From positions 1-47,002 of the forward strand of contig CARSRA010000001.1 in NCBI GenBank assembly GCA_949063825.1: a stretch of 47,002 nt of DNA, read 5' to 3'. A program made the position numbers and the translations under genes. The notes under the pieces are model-generated. The model did not search any database. It saw only the letters and a program-made list of their open reading frames with translations, and was not told the DNA's origin. Origin of the DNA: an uncultured Candidatus Saccharibacteria bacterium. GTDB lineage: Bacteria > Patescibacteriota > Saccharimonadia > Saccharimonadales > Saccharimonadaceae. This document shows, piece after piece, positions 17,158 to 24,818 of the stretch; position 1 is the stretch's first letter, and each line of letters starts with the position of its first letter.

Positions 17158-17605
17158 TCGCAGACATGCTGCGGCGGAACTGCCTAAATGCAGCATCTAA
17201 ATCGGGCGCTGGTGCGCCAAAGTTTGCTATTGGTAGGCATGCGGTGATTTTTGCTTCCGTTCTTGATGGATCGGAGCGATTGATCGAGATCCTTACCGTG
17301 TACCATTTGTCGTGATTTTTGTCGCAGCAGTTACATTTCAATAGAATGAACTTTGCCGCTTTTCGCAGATCGGATATTTGCGCATTTAACACAGTGCCGT
17401 GTTGCAATATGTACGGATTGATGCCAGTATCAACTGCTACTGGCGAAAGTTCTGGATTTTGCAGCTTAATCGTGATCATATCGTGGTCGCAAAGCGACTC
17501 ACAAAAAGCTACAAGATCCAAAGTGTTTTCGTTCGGAGAGCTGGTGGAATTATTTTTTAGTAAAATTCCGTTACCAGCATCAATCCAGGAATGTTCAAGG
17601 CTCAT
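17144..17605 (-). CDS. Unknown small protein with Cys-rich motif
   Basis: 153 residues, not recognised. It contains LLKCNCCDKNHDKW (about 93-106), a possible metal-binding knuckle, and otherwise mixed strands and helices without membrane segments. Ribosome site AGAAAGGGG 8 nt before the ATG; a full consensus promoter lies 36 nt upstream (17641-17669), giving a leader of about 30 nt. Complete transcription unit with its own promoter and terminator, convergent with the PRTase-fold gene. It shares regulatory style with the genes at 7993, 9492 and 43409. Confidence 0.65.
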   Translation of the reverse strand: MSLEHSWIDAGNGILLKNNSTSSPNENTLDLVAFCESLCDHDMITIKLQNPELSPVAVDTGINPYILQHGTVLNAQISDLRKAAKFILLKCNCCDKNHDKWYTVRISINRSDPSRTEAKITACLPIANFGAPAPDLDAAFRQFRRSMSATPED

Positions 17606-17640
17606 TTGACCACCCCTTTCTAAAAAGAGCCTATCTTTTC

Positions 17641-17669
17641 ATTATAGCACACGTCGTTATAAAAGTCAA
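17641..17669 (-). promoter_or_regulatory. Minus-strand promoter TTGACT-17-TATAAT (copy d)
   Basis: TTGACT at 17664-17669 and TATAAT at 17641-17646, with GTGTGC before the -10 and GAAAAGAT after it. It drives the gene starting at 17605. AAAAGA/TCTTTT at the transcript start can form a small hairpin. Confidence 0.8.
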
Positions 17670-17822
17670 GCTTTTTGGATATTTTAGGTATAAATTCGTA
17701 AAACAGTTAGAAATAAGTTAGAAATAGGCTATAATCTGCGCCGAGTGATAAAAACTACCTTGTAAGATCGGAAAAAATGTGATAATCTAGAAAAAGAATT
17801 TCATATTAAATTAAGGAGCATT

Positions 17823-18089
17823 ATGCCTGAACCTAAAAAACAGAGTAGCCCGCGTAAAACTGGCCTACGTCGCAGTCATCTCCGCTTGAAGCTAGCGCGA
17901 GCCGTGAATAGTACTTCTCCGGTCAAAGTTTTCGAGACCAAAAAGCGGACCCCGAATTTGAAAGTAAAAACTGTTAAAAGCGCTCGCGATTTGAGCGTTA
18001 AAGCCGCTAAAAAAGCTGCTAAGGATCAAAAAACGTCAAATTCTAAAACTACGAAGACTACTACAAAAGTCACTAAAAAAACTAAATAA
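17823..18089 (+). CDS. rpmF: Probable divergent 50S ribosomal protein bL32 with Lys-rich tail
   Basis: 88 residues. The N-terminal MPEPKKQSSPRKTGLRRSH matches the bL32 start pattern (PKxxxSxxRxxxRRSH). The zinc-binding C-terminal half of typical bL32 is not visible, and the second half is a basic low-complexity tail (AKKAAKDQKTSN, TKTTTKVTKKTK). Position supports the call: it directly precedes nusB and rnc, as rpmF does before rnc in many genomes. AAGGAG ribosome site. Two possible -10 boxes lie upstream (TATAAT at 17730-17735 and GATAAT at 17781), after a direct repeat GTTAGAAATAA/GTTAGAAATAG at 17706-17727. A histone-like protein is the alternative. Confidence 0.55.
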   Translation: MPEPKKQSSPRKTGLRRSHLRLKLARAVNSTSPVKVFETKKRTPNLKVKTVKSARDLSVKAAKKAAKDQKTSNSKTTKTTTKVTKKTK

Positions 18090-18101
18090 AAGGGAAGGTA
18101 T

Positions 18102-18731
18102 ATGGCTAGTAACCGGCACTTGGGCAGAATTATTGTTTTACAGAGTTTGTATGAATACGAATTCCGGACGAAAGCCGGTGACAAGACGGCCGAGATCGAT
18201 ACGATCGTCGCTAAAGATATAGAGCCATACGAAAAGGCGCTCGGTGATACTGAGTTCGTCTATGGTTTGGCACGAGCTGTGTCTGGGCAATTTCAGGAGT
18301 TGGATGCGATATTGCAGCCAATGGCTCCTGAATGGCCTCTTGATACGATTGCTGCGATTGACCGTAATGTTCTCCGAATTGGGCTATACGAGCTTCGCAA
18401 CTCTGCTGAGGCGGTGCCGCCGAAGGTTGCAATCAATGAGGCTGTTGAGCTAGCCAAGGCGTTTGGCGCGGAGAATTCTTCTAAATTCGTTAACGGTGTA
18501 CTTGGAACTGCGTATCGTCAGATTTATGAGCCAGAAACCCCGGATCAAGCACCGAGCAAGGAGCAAAATGAGCAGAAAAAAGTCAAAAATGACGAGCAAA
18601 GTTCAGATACAATCGACGAAACGATCGTCACAAAAGGCAACGGAGAAACGAGCCCAGAAAACCCATCAGGATCTGACGCCTCCGTCGTCGCAGCAGGCGC
18701 AGAAGCCGGAGCCGCAGAGCCGATCAACTGA
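18102..18731 (+). CDS. nusB: Transcription antitermination protein NusB, long tail
   Basis: 209 residues against about 140 for the family. Residues 1-145 are the NusB fold: NRHLGRIIVLQSLYEYEF at the N terminus, then IAAIDRNVLRIGLYELR, VAINEAVELAKAFG and SKFVNGVLGTAYRQI. NusB with NusE/S10 supports rRNA antitermination. The last 60 residues are a disordered Glu/Ser/Ala-rich tail whose coding sequence is also the start of the NUDIX gene in another frame. The gene is 12 nt after the bL32-like gene, with an AAGGG site. Confidence 0.93.
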   Translation: MASNRHLGRIIVLQSLYEYEFRTKAGDKTAEIDTIVAKDIEPYEKALGDTEFVYGLARAVSGQFQELDAILQPMAPEWPLDTIAAIDRNVLRIGLYELRNSAEAVPPKVAINEAVELAKAFGAENSSKFVNGVLGTAYRQIYEPETPDQAPSKEQNEQKKVKNDEQSSDTIDETIVTKGNGETSPENPSGSDASVVAAGAEAGAAEPIN

Positions 18732-19269
18732 GCCCAGTAAGATTCCCGAAGCTTTGCCGTTAAAATCGGAGAAAATCTCAGGTATGAAGCGGTTTACTTC
18801 GCGGATTCTCAAAAAGCCGCCTATTCAAGAGGTGGTGCGTGAGCCGACCGCAGGGGGAATTGTCTTTAGGAATTCGGCTGACGGAAAAGACATTGAGATT
18901 TTATTGATCCAGGATTCTAAAGGTCGCTGGACGATTCCAAAGGGGCATATTGAGCCGGGCGAGACTGCACGTCAGACCGCGATTCGTGAAATTGGCGAAG
19001 AGGCTGGACTATTCCACATCGAAGTTGTCACTTGGCTCGGGAAAATCCATTTTCAATATCGACGAGTCAATAAGCTAGTATTAATGATGACGCAAATTTA
19101 CCTTGTGCGTGCGCTTGATCTCAGTGAGACGCCTCATAAGGAGCAATGGATGAAAGGGATTAAATGGTTCCGTTTCAATGATGCTCTAGACGCGATTGAG
19201 TATGAAGATATTGAGAAATTGATGTTGGTAGCGCGTAATAAGATCCGTCAGGGTGCCAAAAAGGGATAA
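18568..19269 (+). CDS. NUDIX hydrolase with basic N-terminal extension
   Basis: About 233 residues. The NUDIX box is complete (GHIEPGETARQTAIREIGEE, then AGL), with PTAGGIVFR before it and YLVRALDL/WFRFNDAL after it; the family hydrolyses nucleoside diphosphate derivatives, often in nucleotide sanitation. The ATG at 18568 has an ideal AAGGAG 4 nt upstream, although it lies 164 nt inside nusB; the resulting 72-residue N terminus is basic and low complexity. An alternative start is the ATG at 18784, after the nusB stop, but its GGAG is 12 nt away. It ends 10 nt before rnc. Confidence 0.85.
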   Translation: MSRKKSKMTSKVQIQSTKRSSQKATEKRAQKTHQDLTPPSSQQAQKPEPQSRSTEPSKIPEALPLKSEKISGMKRFTSRILKKPPIQEVVREPTAGGIVFRNSADGKDIEILLIQDSKGRWTIPKGHIEPGETARQTAIREIGEEAGLFHIEVVTWLGKIHFQYRRVNKLVLMMTQIYLVRALDLSETPHKEQWMKGIKWFRFNDALDAIEYEDIEKLMLVARNKIRQGAKKG

Positions 19270-19279
19270 GGAGGGCAAA

Positions 19280-19996
19280 ATGGATAAACACGAAATTAGT
19301 AAATATCAAGAATTCGCTAAGGAAAAACTGGGTTTTGGGTTTCATGACCCGATGTTACTAGTGACTGCGCTCACCCACCGTAGTTACGTGAATGAGCATA
19401 AAAAGAGTTGCACGGCACATAATGAGCGACTAGAATTTCTCGGCGATGCTGTATTAGAATTAGTTTCTTCAGACTTTTTATATCGTAATTATGAAGAGCC
19501 TGAGGGAATTATGACGGCGTGGCGCTCAGCTTTAGTGCGTACTGAAAGTATTGGCGAATCCGGCGAACAACTTGGTTATGCCCCATTAGTGCGTTTGTCA
19601 AAAGGCGAGAAACATGGTACGGCGCGAGCTCATGCCTCAATTTTAGCGGATTGTTTTGAAGCAGTGATTGGGGCAATTTACCTTGACCAAGGCTATGACA
19701 CTGCAAAACAATTTATTGAGAAATGGATTTTGGTAAAACTTGATCGTATTCTTGAGGATGGTAGTTGGCGCGATCCAAAAACTTATCTTCAAGAGTTAGC
19801 ACAACATCATGATGGTGCGACGCCAGTTTATCGCGTCCTTGGTGAAGATGGACCAGATCATGATAAAGTTTTCACAGTTGGTGTGTATGTTGACGGGCGA
19901 CTCAAAGCCAAAGGCGAAGGTCATTCAAAACAGGTTGCCGAAGGAGCAGCAGCATCCGAAGCGGTGAAGGGATACCTGAAGAACGGACAGAAGTAG
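19280..19996 (+). CDS. rnc: Ribonuclease III
   Basis: About 238 residues, normal length. The catalytic signature NERLEFLGDAVLEL follows an N-terminal helix; the second acidic cluster DCFEAVIGAIYLD is present. The C-terminal double-stranded RNA-binding domain begins DPKTYLQELAQ and ends HSKQVAEGAAASEAVK. It processes rRNA precursors and other duplex RNAs. The start at 19280 is fixed by AAGGAGG; an upstream in-frame start at 19253 would overlap the NUDIX gene. Last gene of the bL32-nusB-NUDIX-rnc operon; the hairpin element at 20015 follows within 20 nt. Confidence 0.96.
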   Translation: MDKHEISKYQEFAKEKLGFGFHDPMLLVTALTHRSYVNEHKKSCTAHNERLEFLGDAVLELVSSDFLYRNYEEPEGIMTAWRSALVRTESIGESGEQLGYAPLVRLSKGEKHGTARAHASILADCFEAVIGAIYLDQGYDTAKQFIEKWILVKLDRILEDGSWRDPKTYLQELAQHHDGATPVYRVLGEDGPDHDKVFTVGVYVDGRLKAKGEGHSKQVAEGAAASEAVKGYLKNGQK

Positions 19997-20014
19997 ACTG
20001 TCTGGCAGATATGT

Positions 20015-20133
20015 ATATTACTCCCCCCCCTTAGCTCTTTTGGAAGTGTGAAAGACGCAACTGAGATTCATAATGACTTTGTTGTAGCTTTCTTCAGCGT
20101 CACTTCCAAAAGAGCTAAGGGGGGGAGTAATAT
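20015..20133. repeat. Hairpin repeat element, full copy
   Basis: Arms of 33-34 nt (20015-20048 and 20101-20133) are complementary apart from one base in the C/G run: ATATTACT, C8, TTAGCTCTTTTGGAAGTG against its complement with G7. The loop is 52 nt (20049-20100). The same arm and part of the loop recur inverted at 1-53. It lies between rnc and FISUMP cassette A. It could work as a bidirectional terminator, but the second copy with shared loop sequence makes a miniature mobile element more likely. Confidence 0.75.
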
Positions 20134-20228
20134 GCTGGTTTGATGTTGTTCGTAAGGCTTCATTAGATCATTAAGAATCTCATATACCGACGCGAAAAAT
20201 ATTTTTCTCCTGCAGAGTCCTATCTACC

Positions 20229-20585
20229 CTACTTCGCGGTGCAGCGTAGGGAGCGACCGGCGCCACGAAAGCCGTTACCCTGCGGACCGACACTGCTGCT
20301 ACCGAAGTACAGGTCGTAGGCAGACGATGAAGCGTACGCAGTACGAGACCAGAAGTTCCCGTACGTAGTCTCATTGCCCAACGAGCCCGAAGTACTGTAG
20401 TAGCCAGTGTAGGTAAAGTCGAGGGGAGAACTTCGGAGCTTGGTAGAGCCGGCACTACTACTTGTAATACCATAAGTAGTAGTGATGAGATTAACGAAGT
20501 TGTCTTTGGTGGGGAGGGTCCAGCCTTTGGGGCAGACGGAGCCGGTGGCGTTACCGCTGGTGGTAGAGGAAGAGTATAAATAAAA
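20229..20585 (-). pseudogene. FISUMP cassette A, 5'-truncated (type 1)
   Basis: An open frame of about 115 residues with the FISUMP (TIGR02145-like) pattern: GSVCPKGWTLPTKDNF, then SSPLDFTYTGYY, GNFWSRTA and the end RSLRCTAK followed by TAG. There is no initiation signal, no ribosome site and no signal peptide; the frame simply runs in from the promoter region of the downstream MFS gene on the other strand. It is homologous to cassettes B and E, including about 10 nt beyond the stop (TAGGGTAGATRG). It is the longest of the copies. I read it as a silent 3'-gene fragment; a decaying pseudogene is the alternative, though there is no internal stop. Confidence 0.8.
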
Positions 20586-20601
20586 CCGCCTACTAAAGAG
20601 C

Positions 20602-20630
20602 TTGACTTTTTTGGTAATCTGTGCTACAAT
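20602..20630 (+). promoter_or_regulatory. Promoter TTGACT-17-TACAAT of the MFS leader
   Basis: TTGACT at 20602-20607 and TACAAT at 20625-20630, with CTGTGC ahead of the -10. It lies just upstream of the 5' edge of cassette A, on the opposite strand. Transcription should begin near 20637. Confidence 0.8.
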
Positions 20631-20636
20631 AGACAT

Positions 20637-20826
20637 ATGTGTAGGAAAAATACCGTACACCGGTTTTTGATGAGCCTAATTTCGGTTCGCTCCATAGTCC
20701 ATACTAAGAATTATTATGGCTATGTTTGGCATGCTACGCAAAAACTATGTGCGGGAATTATTCCTTGATTACTTGAATTGATAATTCGAATTTGGAAAAG
20801 ACCCGAAGAGCTTTCGGGTCTTTTCT
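20637..20826 (+). promoter_or_regulatory. Leader RNA with micro-ORF and terminator ahead of the MFS gene
   Basis: From the predicted start at about 20637 the transcript opens with an ATG and a 43-codon frame (20637-20768; begins MCRKNTVHRF, ends LCAGIIP). An intrinsic terminator comes 27 nt after the stop: AAAAGACCCGAA/TTCGGGTCTTTT, 12 bp, 20796-20824. The MFS start is 90 nt further on. Such a layout fits transcription attenuation, by a translated leader peptide or by a ligand-binding RNA. The micro-ORF has no ribosome site and could be chance; the terminator is clear. Confidence 0.6.
20796..20826 (+). terminator. Intrinsic terminator/attenuator before the MFS gene
   Basis: A 12-bp perfect stem with a 5-nt loop and a T tract contributed by the 3' arm. 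It lies between the promoter and the MFS coding region, so full-length expression needs read-through. Confidence 0.85.
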
Positions 20827-20913
20827 AGCCGCATATAACGGCTACCTTGGTCAGAGGTAAACTGACAGCAACTATGTACCTTAACAAACTCTCTACAGAA
20901 AGGGGAATGAAAA

Positions 20914-22131
20914 ATGAATTTCAAATTGCATCAGATTCAAAGAAAGGACAAAAGTGCTAAAGCTGGAGATCCTACCGCAACTCGTAGTCTTAATTTAACA
21001 ATTTTTGAGTCAGCTATTACGGCGGGGCTAATTTCAATGTCAATTATGACACCATTTTATTATTCGATTGGCTTAGACAATGCCGAGATTGCTTGCGCTC
21101 AAGCACTTTTTACTGCCGTGGTTTTAATGTTGAATTTGCCGATGGGTTGGTTAGCAGATCGACTTAGTCGTAAATGGGCTAATGTGATCGGGGACTTTGG
21201 CCAAACTATCGGTTTCCTGATTTATGCTATGGCGGACAGTTTTACCGATGTCGTACTGTGTGAATGTCTGCTCGGTGTGTCTATTTCAATTAGCCAAGGT
21301 GTGGATTTTGCACTTTTGCGACACTTTTCCAAACGAATTAGCCCCCACGAAGATTTCTTTCGCAAACAAAGCTCGAAGTTGGCTTTTTGGCAAAATTTTT
21401 GTGCACTTGGGTTGGTAATGCTAGGCGGTCCGCTAGGTGTTATAGATTTTCGCTTGGCGATTGCCTTATCGGGAGTGCCAAGTTTTCTCGGCGGAGTGGC
21501 GAGTATATTCGTTGTGGATGATAGCACGAAACTTAAACAAATCGCTGAAAATCCACTAAAAGACATGTGTGGAATCGTTAAGCTGGCTTTTACGAAGCCA
21601 AGCCTACGTAATCGTTTATTTGTTTATGCAATAGGACGGGAAATGACACATAGTGTCATCTGGGTCTTAACGCCGATGCTTTTATCGGTTGGGGTTCCAT
21701 TGATAATTGTGTCATTAGTGTGGGTGATTGACTGTTTGATGCGCATTATTGGTACGCAATTAGCTCTGCGATATGCAGGGGGAATGAGCGCGAGTCGTAT
21801 CTTTGGTACCCCCTTGTTGCTTATGACCGTGAGTATGTCGATCTTAACGATTCGATTAAACATTTGGACGATTGGTTTCTATTTATTGATGGGGATAACT
21901 TGCGGGTGGACTGGTGCAACCTTGATGCCACTAGTCCAAGAGGAAACGCCGCCAGACAAGCAAACCACGGTGGCTTCGTTAGCCAAAGTGATGGGTCAGA
22001 TGCTTTATATTCCGGTTGCACTTTTGACCGGCTGGGCGGCAGATTTTCACTTACGTTATGCCACTCTAGTGACACTTGTCGTTTTTGTGCCTCTCGGCCT
22101 TGTTGTTCTAGGCAGGATAAAAAGAGAGTAA
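20914..22131 (+). CDS. Major facilitator superfamily transporter
   Basis: 405 residues with about 11-12 membrane segments. The MFS loop 2-3 signature appears as MGWLADRLSRKWANVIGDFG (G-x-L-aD-r-x-g-r-k). The N-terminal 35 residues are charged and cytoplasmic. Substrate unknown; drug/proton antiporters and sugar-phosphate carriers share this loop. A GAAAGGGG ribosome site lies 10 nt before the ATG. The long leader with a terminator suggests induction by the transported compound. It has its own terminator at 22164 and is a single-gene unit. Confidence 0.85.
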   Translation: MNFKLHQIQRKDKSAKAGDPTATRSLNLTIFESAITAGLISMSIMTPFYYSIGLDNAEIACAQALFTAVVLMLNLPMGWLADRLSRKWANVIGDFGQTIGFLIYAMADSFTDVVLCECLLGVSISISQGVDFALLRHFSKRISPHEDFFRKQSSKLAFWQNFCALGLVMLGGPLGVIDFRLAIALSGVPSFLGGVASIFVVDDSTKLKQIAENPLKDMCGIVKLAFTKPSLRNRLFVYAIGREMTHSVIWVLTPMLLSVGVPLIIVSLVWVIDCLMRIIGTQLALRYAGGMSASRIFGTPLLLMTVSMSILTIRLNIWTIGFYLLMGITCGWTGATLMPLVQEETPPDKQTTVASLAKVMGQMLYIPVALLTGWAADFHLRYATLVTLVVFVPLGLVVLGRIKRE

Positions 22132-22163
22132 AATGGGTGCGTATGTCACCCAAATAATAAGCG

Positions 22164-22191
22164 ATCCCTGGTAGTAATACCGGGGATTTTT
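22164..22191 (+). terminator. Terminator after the MFS gene
   Basis: ATCCCTGG and CCGGGGAT (one G-U) around TAGTAATA, then TTTT. Confidence 0.8.
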
Positions 22192-22267
22192 CGTGTATTA
22201 GGGATAGCCAAGTTGTATTTTTTATCTGCATGTTTTACAATTAAAGTAGTAAAATTAGAGAGGATAA

Positions 22268-24814
22268 ATGTTAGAGCTTAAAAACATTAAAAAGGTCTAT
22301 CAGACTAATGGGCTGAAACAGACTGCACTAAAAGGCGTTTCGATTACTTTTCGGGATAAAGAGTTTGTTTCGATCTTGGGGCCAAGCGGCTCCGGGAAGA
22401 CTACCTTGCTTAATATTATCGGCGGACTAGACCAATATACCTCCGGCGACCTACTAATTAATAGTGTCAGTACTAAAGAGTATGCTGATCGTGATTGGGA
22501 TAATTATCGTAATCACTCGGTAGGTTTCGTGTTTCAGAGTTATAATCTGATTGGCCACCAGAGCGTATTAAGAAATGTTGAGCTAGCGCTAACTCTTTCG
22601 GGTGTTGATCGTAAAGAACGCACTAAGCGTGCCAAGAAAGCGTTGAAGGATGTAGGGCTCTCGCAACATATCAATAAACGTCCGAGTCAGCTCTCCGGTG
22701 GGCAGATGCAGCGCGTAGCGATTGCGCGAGCGTTAGTGAATGATCCTGAAATTTTATTAGCTGATGAGCCGACCGGTGCACTAGATTCTGAGACTAGTAA
22801 ACAAATTATGGATTTGTTGGAGGAAGTCGCGAAAGAGCGTCTGGTGATTATGGTGACGCATAATCCAGAACTTGCAAAAGAATATTCGACGCGGATTATT
22901 ACTATTCAGGATGGTAAAATCTTGAAAGACTCGCATTCCTACCAGCCAAAGACTCAAAAAACTACCAAGGTTGAATTAGAATCTAAAACACCTAAGACCT
23001 CTATGAGTTTTTGGACGGCATTTGGCCTTTCGCTAAATAATCTCATGACCAAGAAAGGGCGTACGTTCTTGACAGCGATTGCGGGGTCAGTCGGGATTAT
23101 CGGGATTGCCTTGATTTTGAGTCTGAGTAATGGCATCCATGAATATATTGATCGTACCGAGAAAGAAGCCTTGAGCGAGTATCCGATTCAGCTCCAAAAG
23201 GATGCGGTGGATATTTCGGCCTTCGCTACAGCATTCACTGGTGGTAAAGAAGGCGAAACTCATGATGATGGCAAGATTTATTCGCGCAATATCATGGGCG
23301 ATGTACTGGTGCAGGTTAGCTCGAACACCGCTAATAATTTAAAAGATTTTAAGAGCTATATTGAAAGTGACGCTGGTCAGGGGCTTAGGGACTGTACTAG
23401 TGAAATCTCTTATGGTTGGAATTTGCCGTTTAGAGTATATAAGAATAGTACCAAAGAGATTACGCAAGTATATCCTTCGACGGCGATGGATGCTGTCGGT
23501 ATGGGGATGGATGGTATGAGCTCGATGATGATGAATATGGAAATTTTTGCTCATATGAGTGGCAGCCATGAGCTATTGGATCAGATGTATGAGTTTGTGG
23601 ATGGACGCTGGCCTGAAAAATATGACGAATTGGTACTTTCGATTGGCGAGAATGGCGAAATTTCTGATTATACTCTGTATACGCTTGGAATTTTACCTCA
23701 GAGCGACCTTAAAAAGGCAGTTAATAAAATCATTGCCGGTGAGGAAGTCAGCTTTGATACAACTTCTTATAGCGTAGACGAATTAATGAAACTGAAGTTT
23801 AAGCTGGTATTGCCGACTGATTACTACAAGAAACAGGGTAATATTTGGGTGGACATGAGTGGTGATGAAGAGTATATGAAGGAGGTGCTGGAAAAAGCAC
23901 CTGAACTAAAGATTGTCGGTGTGGTGAAACCGAATGGTGATTCTGCATTGACTAGCAGTTTTCCGGGGTATATCGGCTATGATCAAAGTCTCGAAGAGTA
24001 CGTAATCAATAAGGTTAATGAGTCCGAAATTGCTAAGGCTCAGAAGAAAGATAAAAATGTAAATGTACTGACTGGGAAGAAATTTGGCGTTGACGAAAAA
24101 TTCACTGCTGAAAATCTTACACCTGAGCAGCAAGCTTATTTGGCGACGCTTGATGCGGCAGCTCTAGCTGAGGTGGTGACTTCGTATCAGGAAAATGCCA
24201 ATGCCAACTACGAGAGCAATCTTCAAAAATTAGGAATTGCGAATCTCGATGATCCTGATACAATTTCGCTTTTCCCGATTAATTTTGATGCGAAGACTGA
24301 GATTGAACAGATCATCCAGCAATACAATGAGGGCAAAGATGAGGAGGATCAGATCACTTATACCGATATGATGGGGACGATGATTGCTTCGGTTTCGTTA
24401 ATTGTTGATGTGATTAGTACGGTCTTGATTGCCTTTGTGGCGATTAGTCTGATTGTATCGAGCATTATGATAGCGATTATTACCTATATCAGCGTGCTTG
24501 AGCGCACCAAAGAGATCGGCGTCTTGCGGGCAATTGGCGCTAGCAAGCGCGACGTGTCTAGGGTCTTTAACGCTGAGACTTTGATCGAAGGGTTAGCGGC
24601 TGGGTTGCTCGGTATTGGCATAACGTTGCTGCTTGATATTCCGATCAATATCGTGGTTAATCAGCTATTAAATGTGGAGAATATTGCAGTATTGCCGTTC
24701 ACCGGTGCAGTAGTCTTAATTATTCTTAGTGTATTACTGACTGTGCTGGCTGGATTGATCCCGTCGCGGATGGCAAGTAAGAAAGATCCAGTCGAAGCCT
24801 TGAGAACGGAGTAA
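22268..24814 (+). CDS. MacB-like ABC transporter, fused ATPase and FtsX permease
   Basis: 848 residues. The ATPase occupies 1-235: Walker A GPSGSGKTTLLN, signature LSGGQMQRVAIARAL, Walker B ILLADEPTGALD and the switch histidine VTHN. A first membrane helix follows at about 270-290, a large outer domain to about 695, and three C-terminal helices with the FtsX hallmark ERTKEIGVLRAIGAS. This type VII (MacB/LolCDE-like) architecture works mechanically on substrates outside the membrane, such as peptides, and is often linked to bacteriocin or antimicrobial-peptide handling. GAGAGG ribosome site. It is followed after 4 nt by uvrC, which would be co-transcribed. Confidence 0.92.
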   Translation: MLELKNIKKVYQTNGLKQTALKGVSITFRDKEFVSILGPSGSGKTTLLNIIGGLDQYTSGDLLINSVSTKEYADRDWDNYRNHSVGFVFQSYNLIGHQSVLRNVELALTLSGVDRKERTKRAKKALKDVGLSQHINKRPSQLSGGQMQRVAIARALVNDPEILLADEPTGALDSETSKQIMDLLEEVAKERLVIMVTHNPELAKEYSTRIITIQDGKILKDSHSYQPKTQKTTKVELESKTPKTSMSFWTAFGLSLNNLMTKKGRTFLTAIAGSVGIIGIALILSLSNGIHEYIDRTEKEALSEYPIQLQKDAVDISAFATAFTGGKEGETHDDGKIYSRNIMGDVLVQVSSNTANNLKDFKSYIESDAGQGLRDCTSEISYGWNLPFRVYKNSTKEITQVYPSTAMDAVGMGMDGMSSMMMNMEIFAHMSGSHELLDQMYEFVDGRWPEKYDELVLSIGENGEISDYTLYTLGILPQSDLKKAVNKIIAGEEVSFDTTSYSVDELMKLKFKLVLPTDYYKKQGNIWVDMSGDEEYMKEVLEKAPELKIVGVVKPNGDSALTSSFPGYIGYDQSLEEYVINKVNESEIAKAQKKDKNVNVLTGKKFGVDEKFTAENLTPEQQAYLATLDAAALAEVVTSYQENANANYESNLQKLGIANLDDPDTISLFPINFDAKTEIEQIIQQYNEGKDEEDQITYTDMMGTMIASVSLIVDVISTVLIAFVAISLIVSSIMIAIITYISVLERTKEIGVLRAIGASKRDVSRVFNAETLIEGLAAGLLGIGITLLLDIPINIVVNQLLNVENIAVLPFTGAVVLIILSVLLTVLAGLIPSRMASKKDPVEALRTE

Positions 24815-24818
24815 AGGG

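Noticed and set aside
23339..23569. Long minus-strand open frames opposite the ABC, leuS and ligA genes
   Set aside because: They mirror codon structure of the sense genes, lack ribosome sites and encode no recognisable domain.
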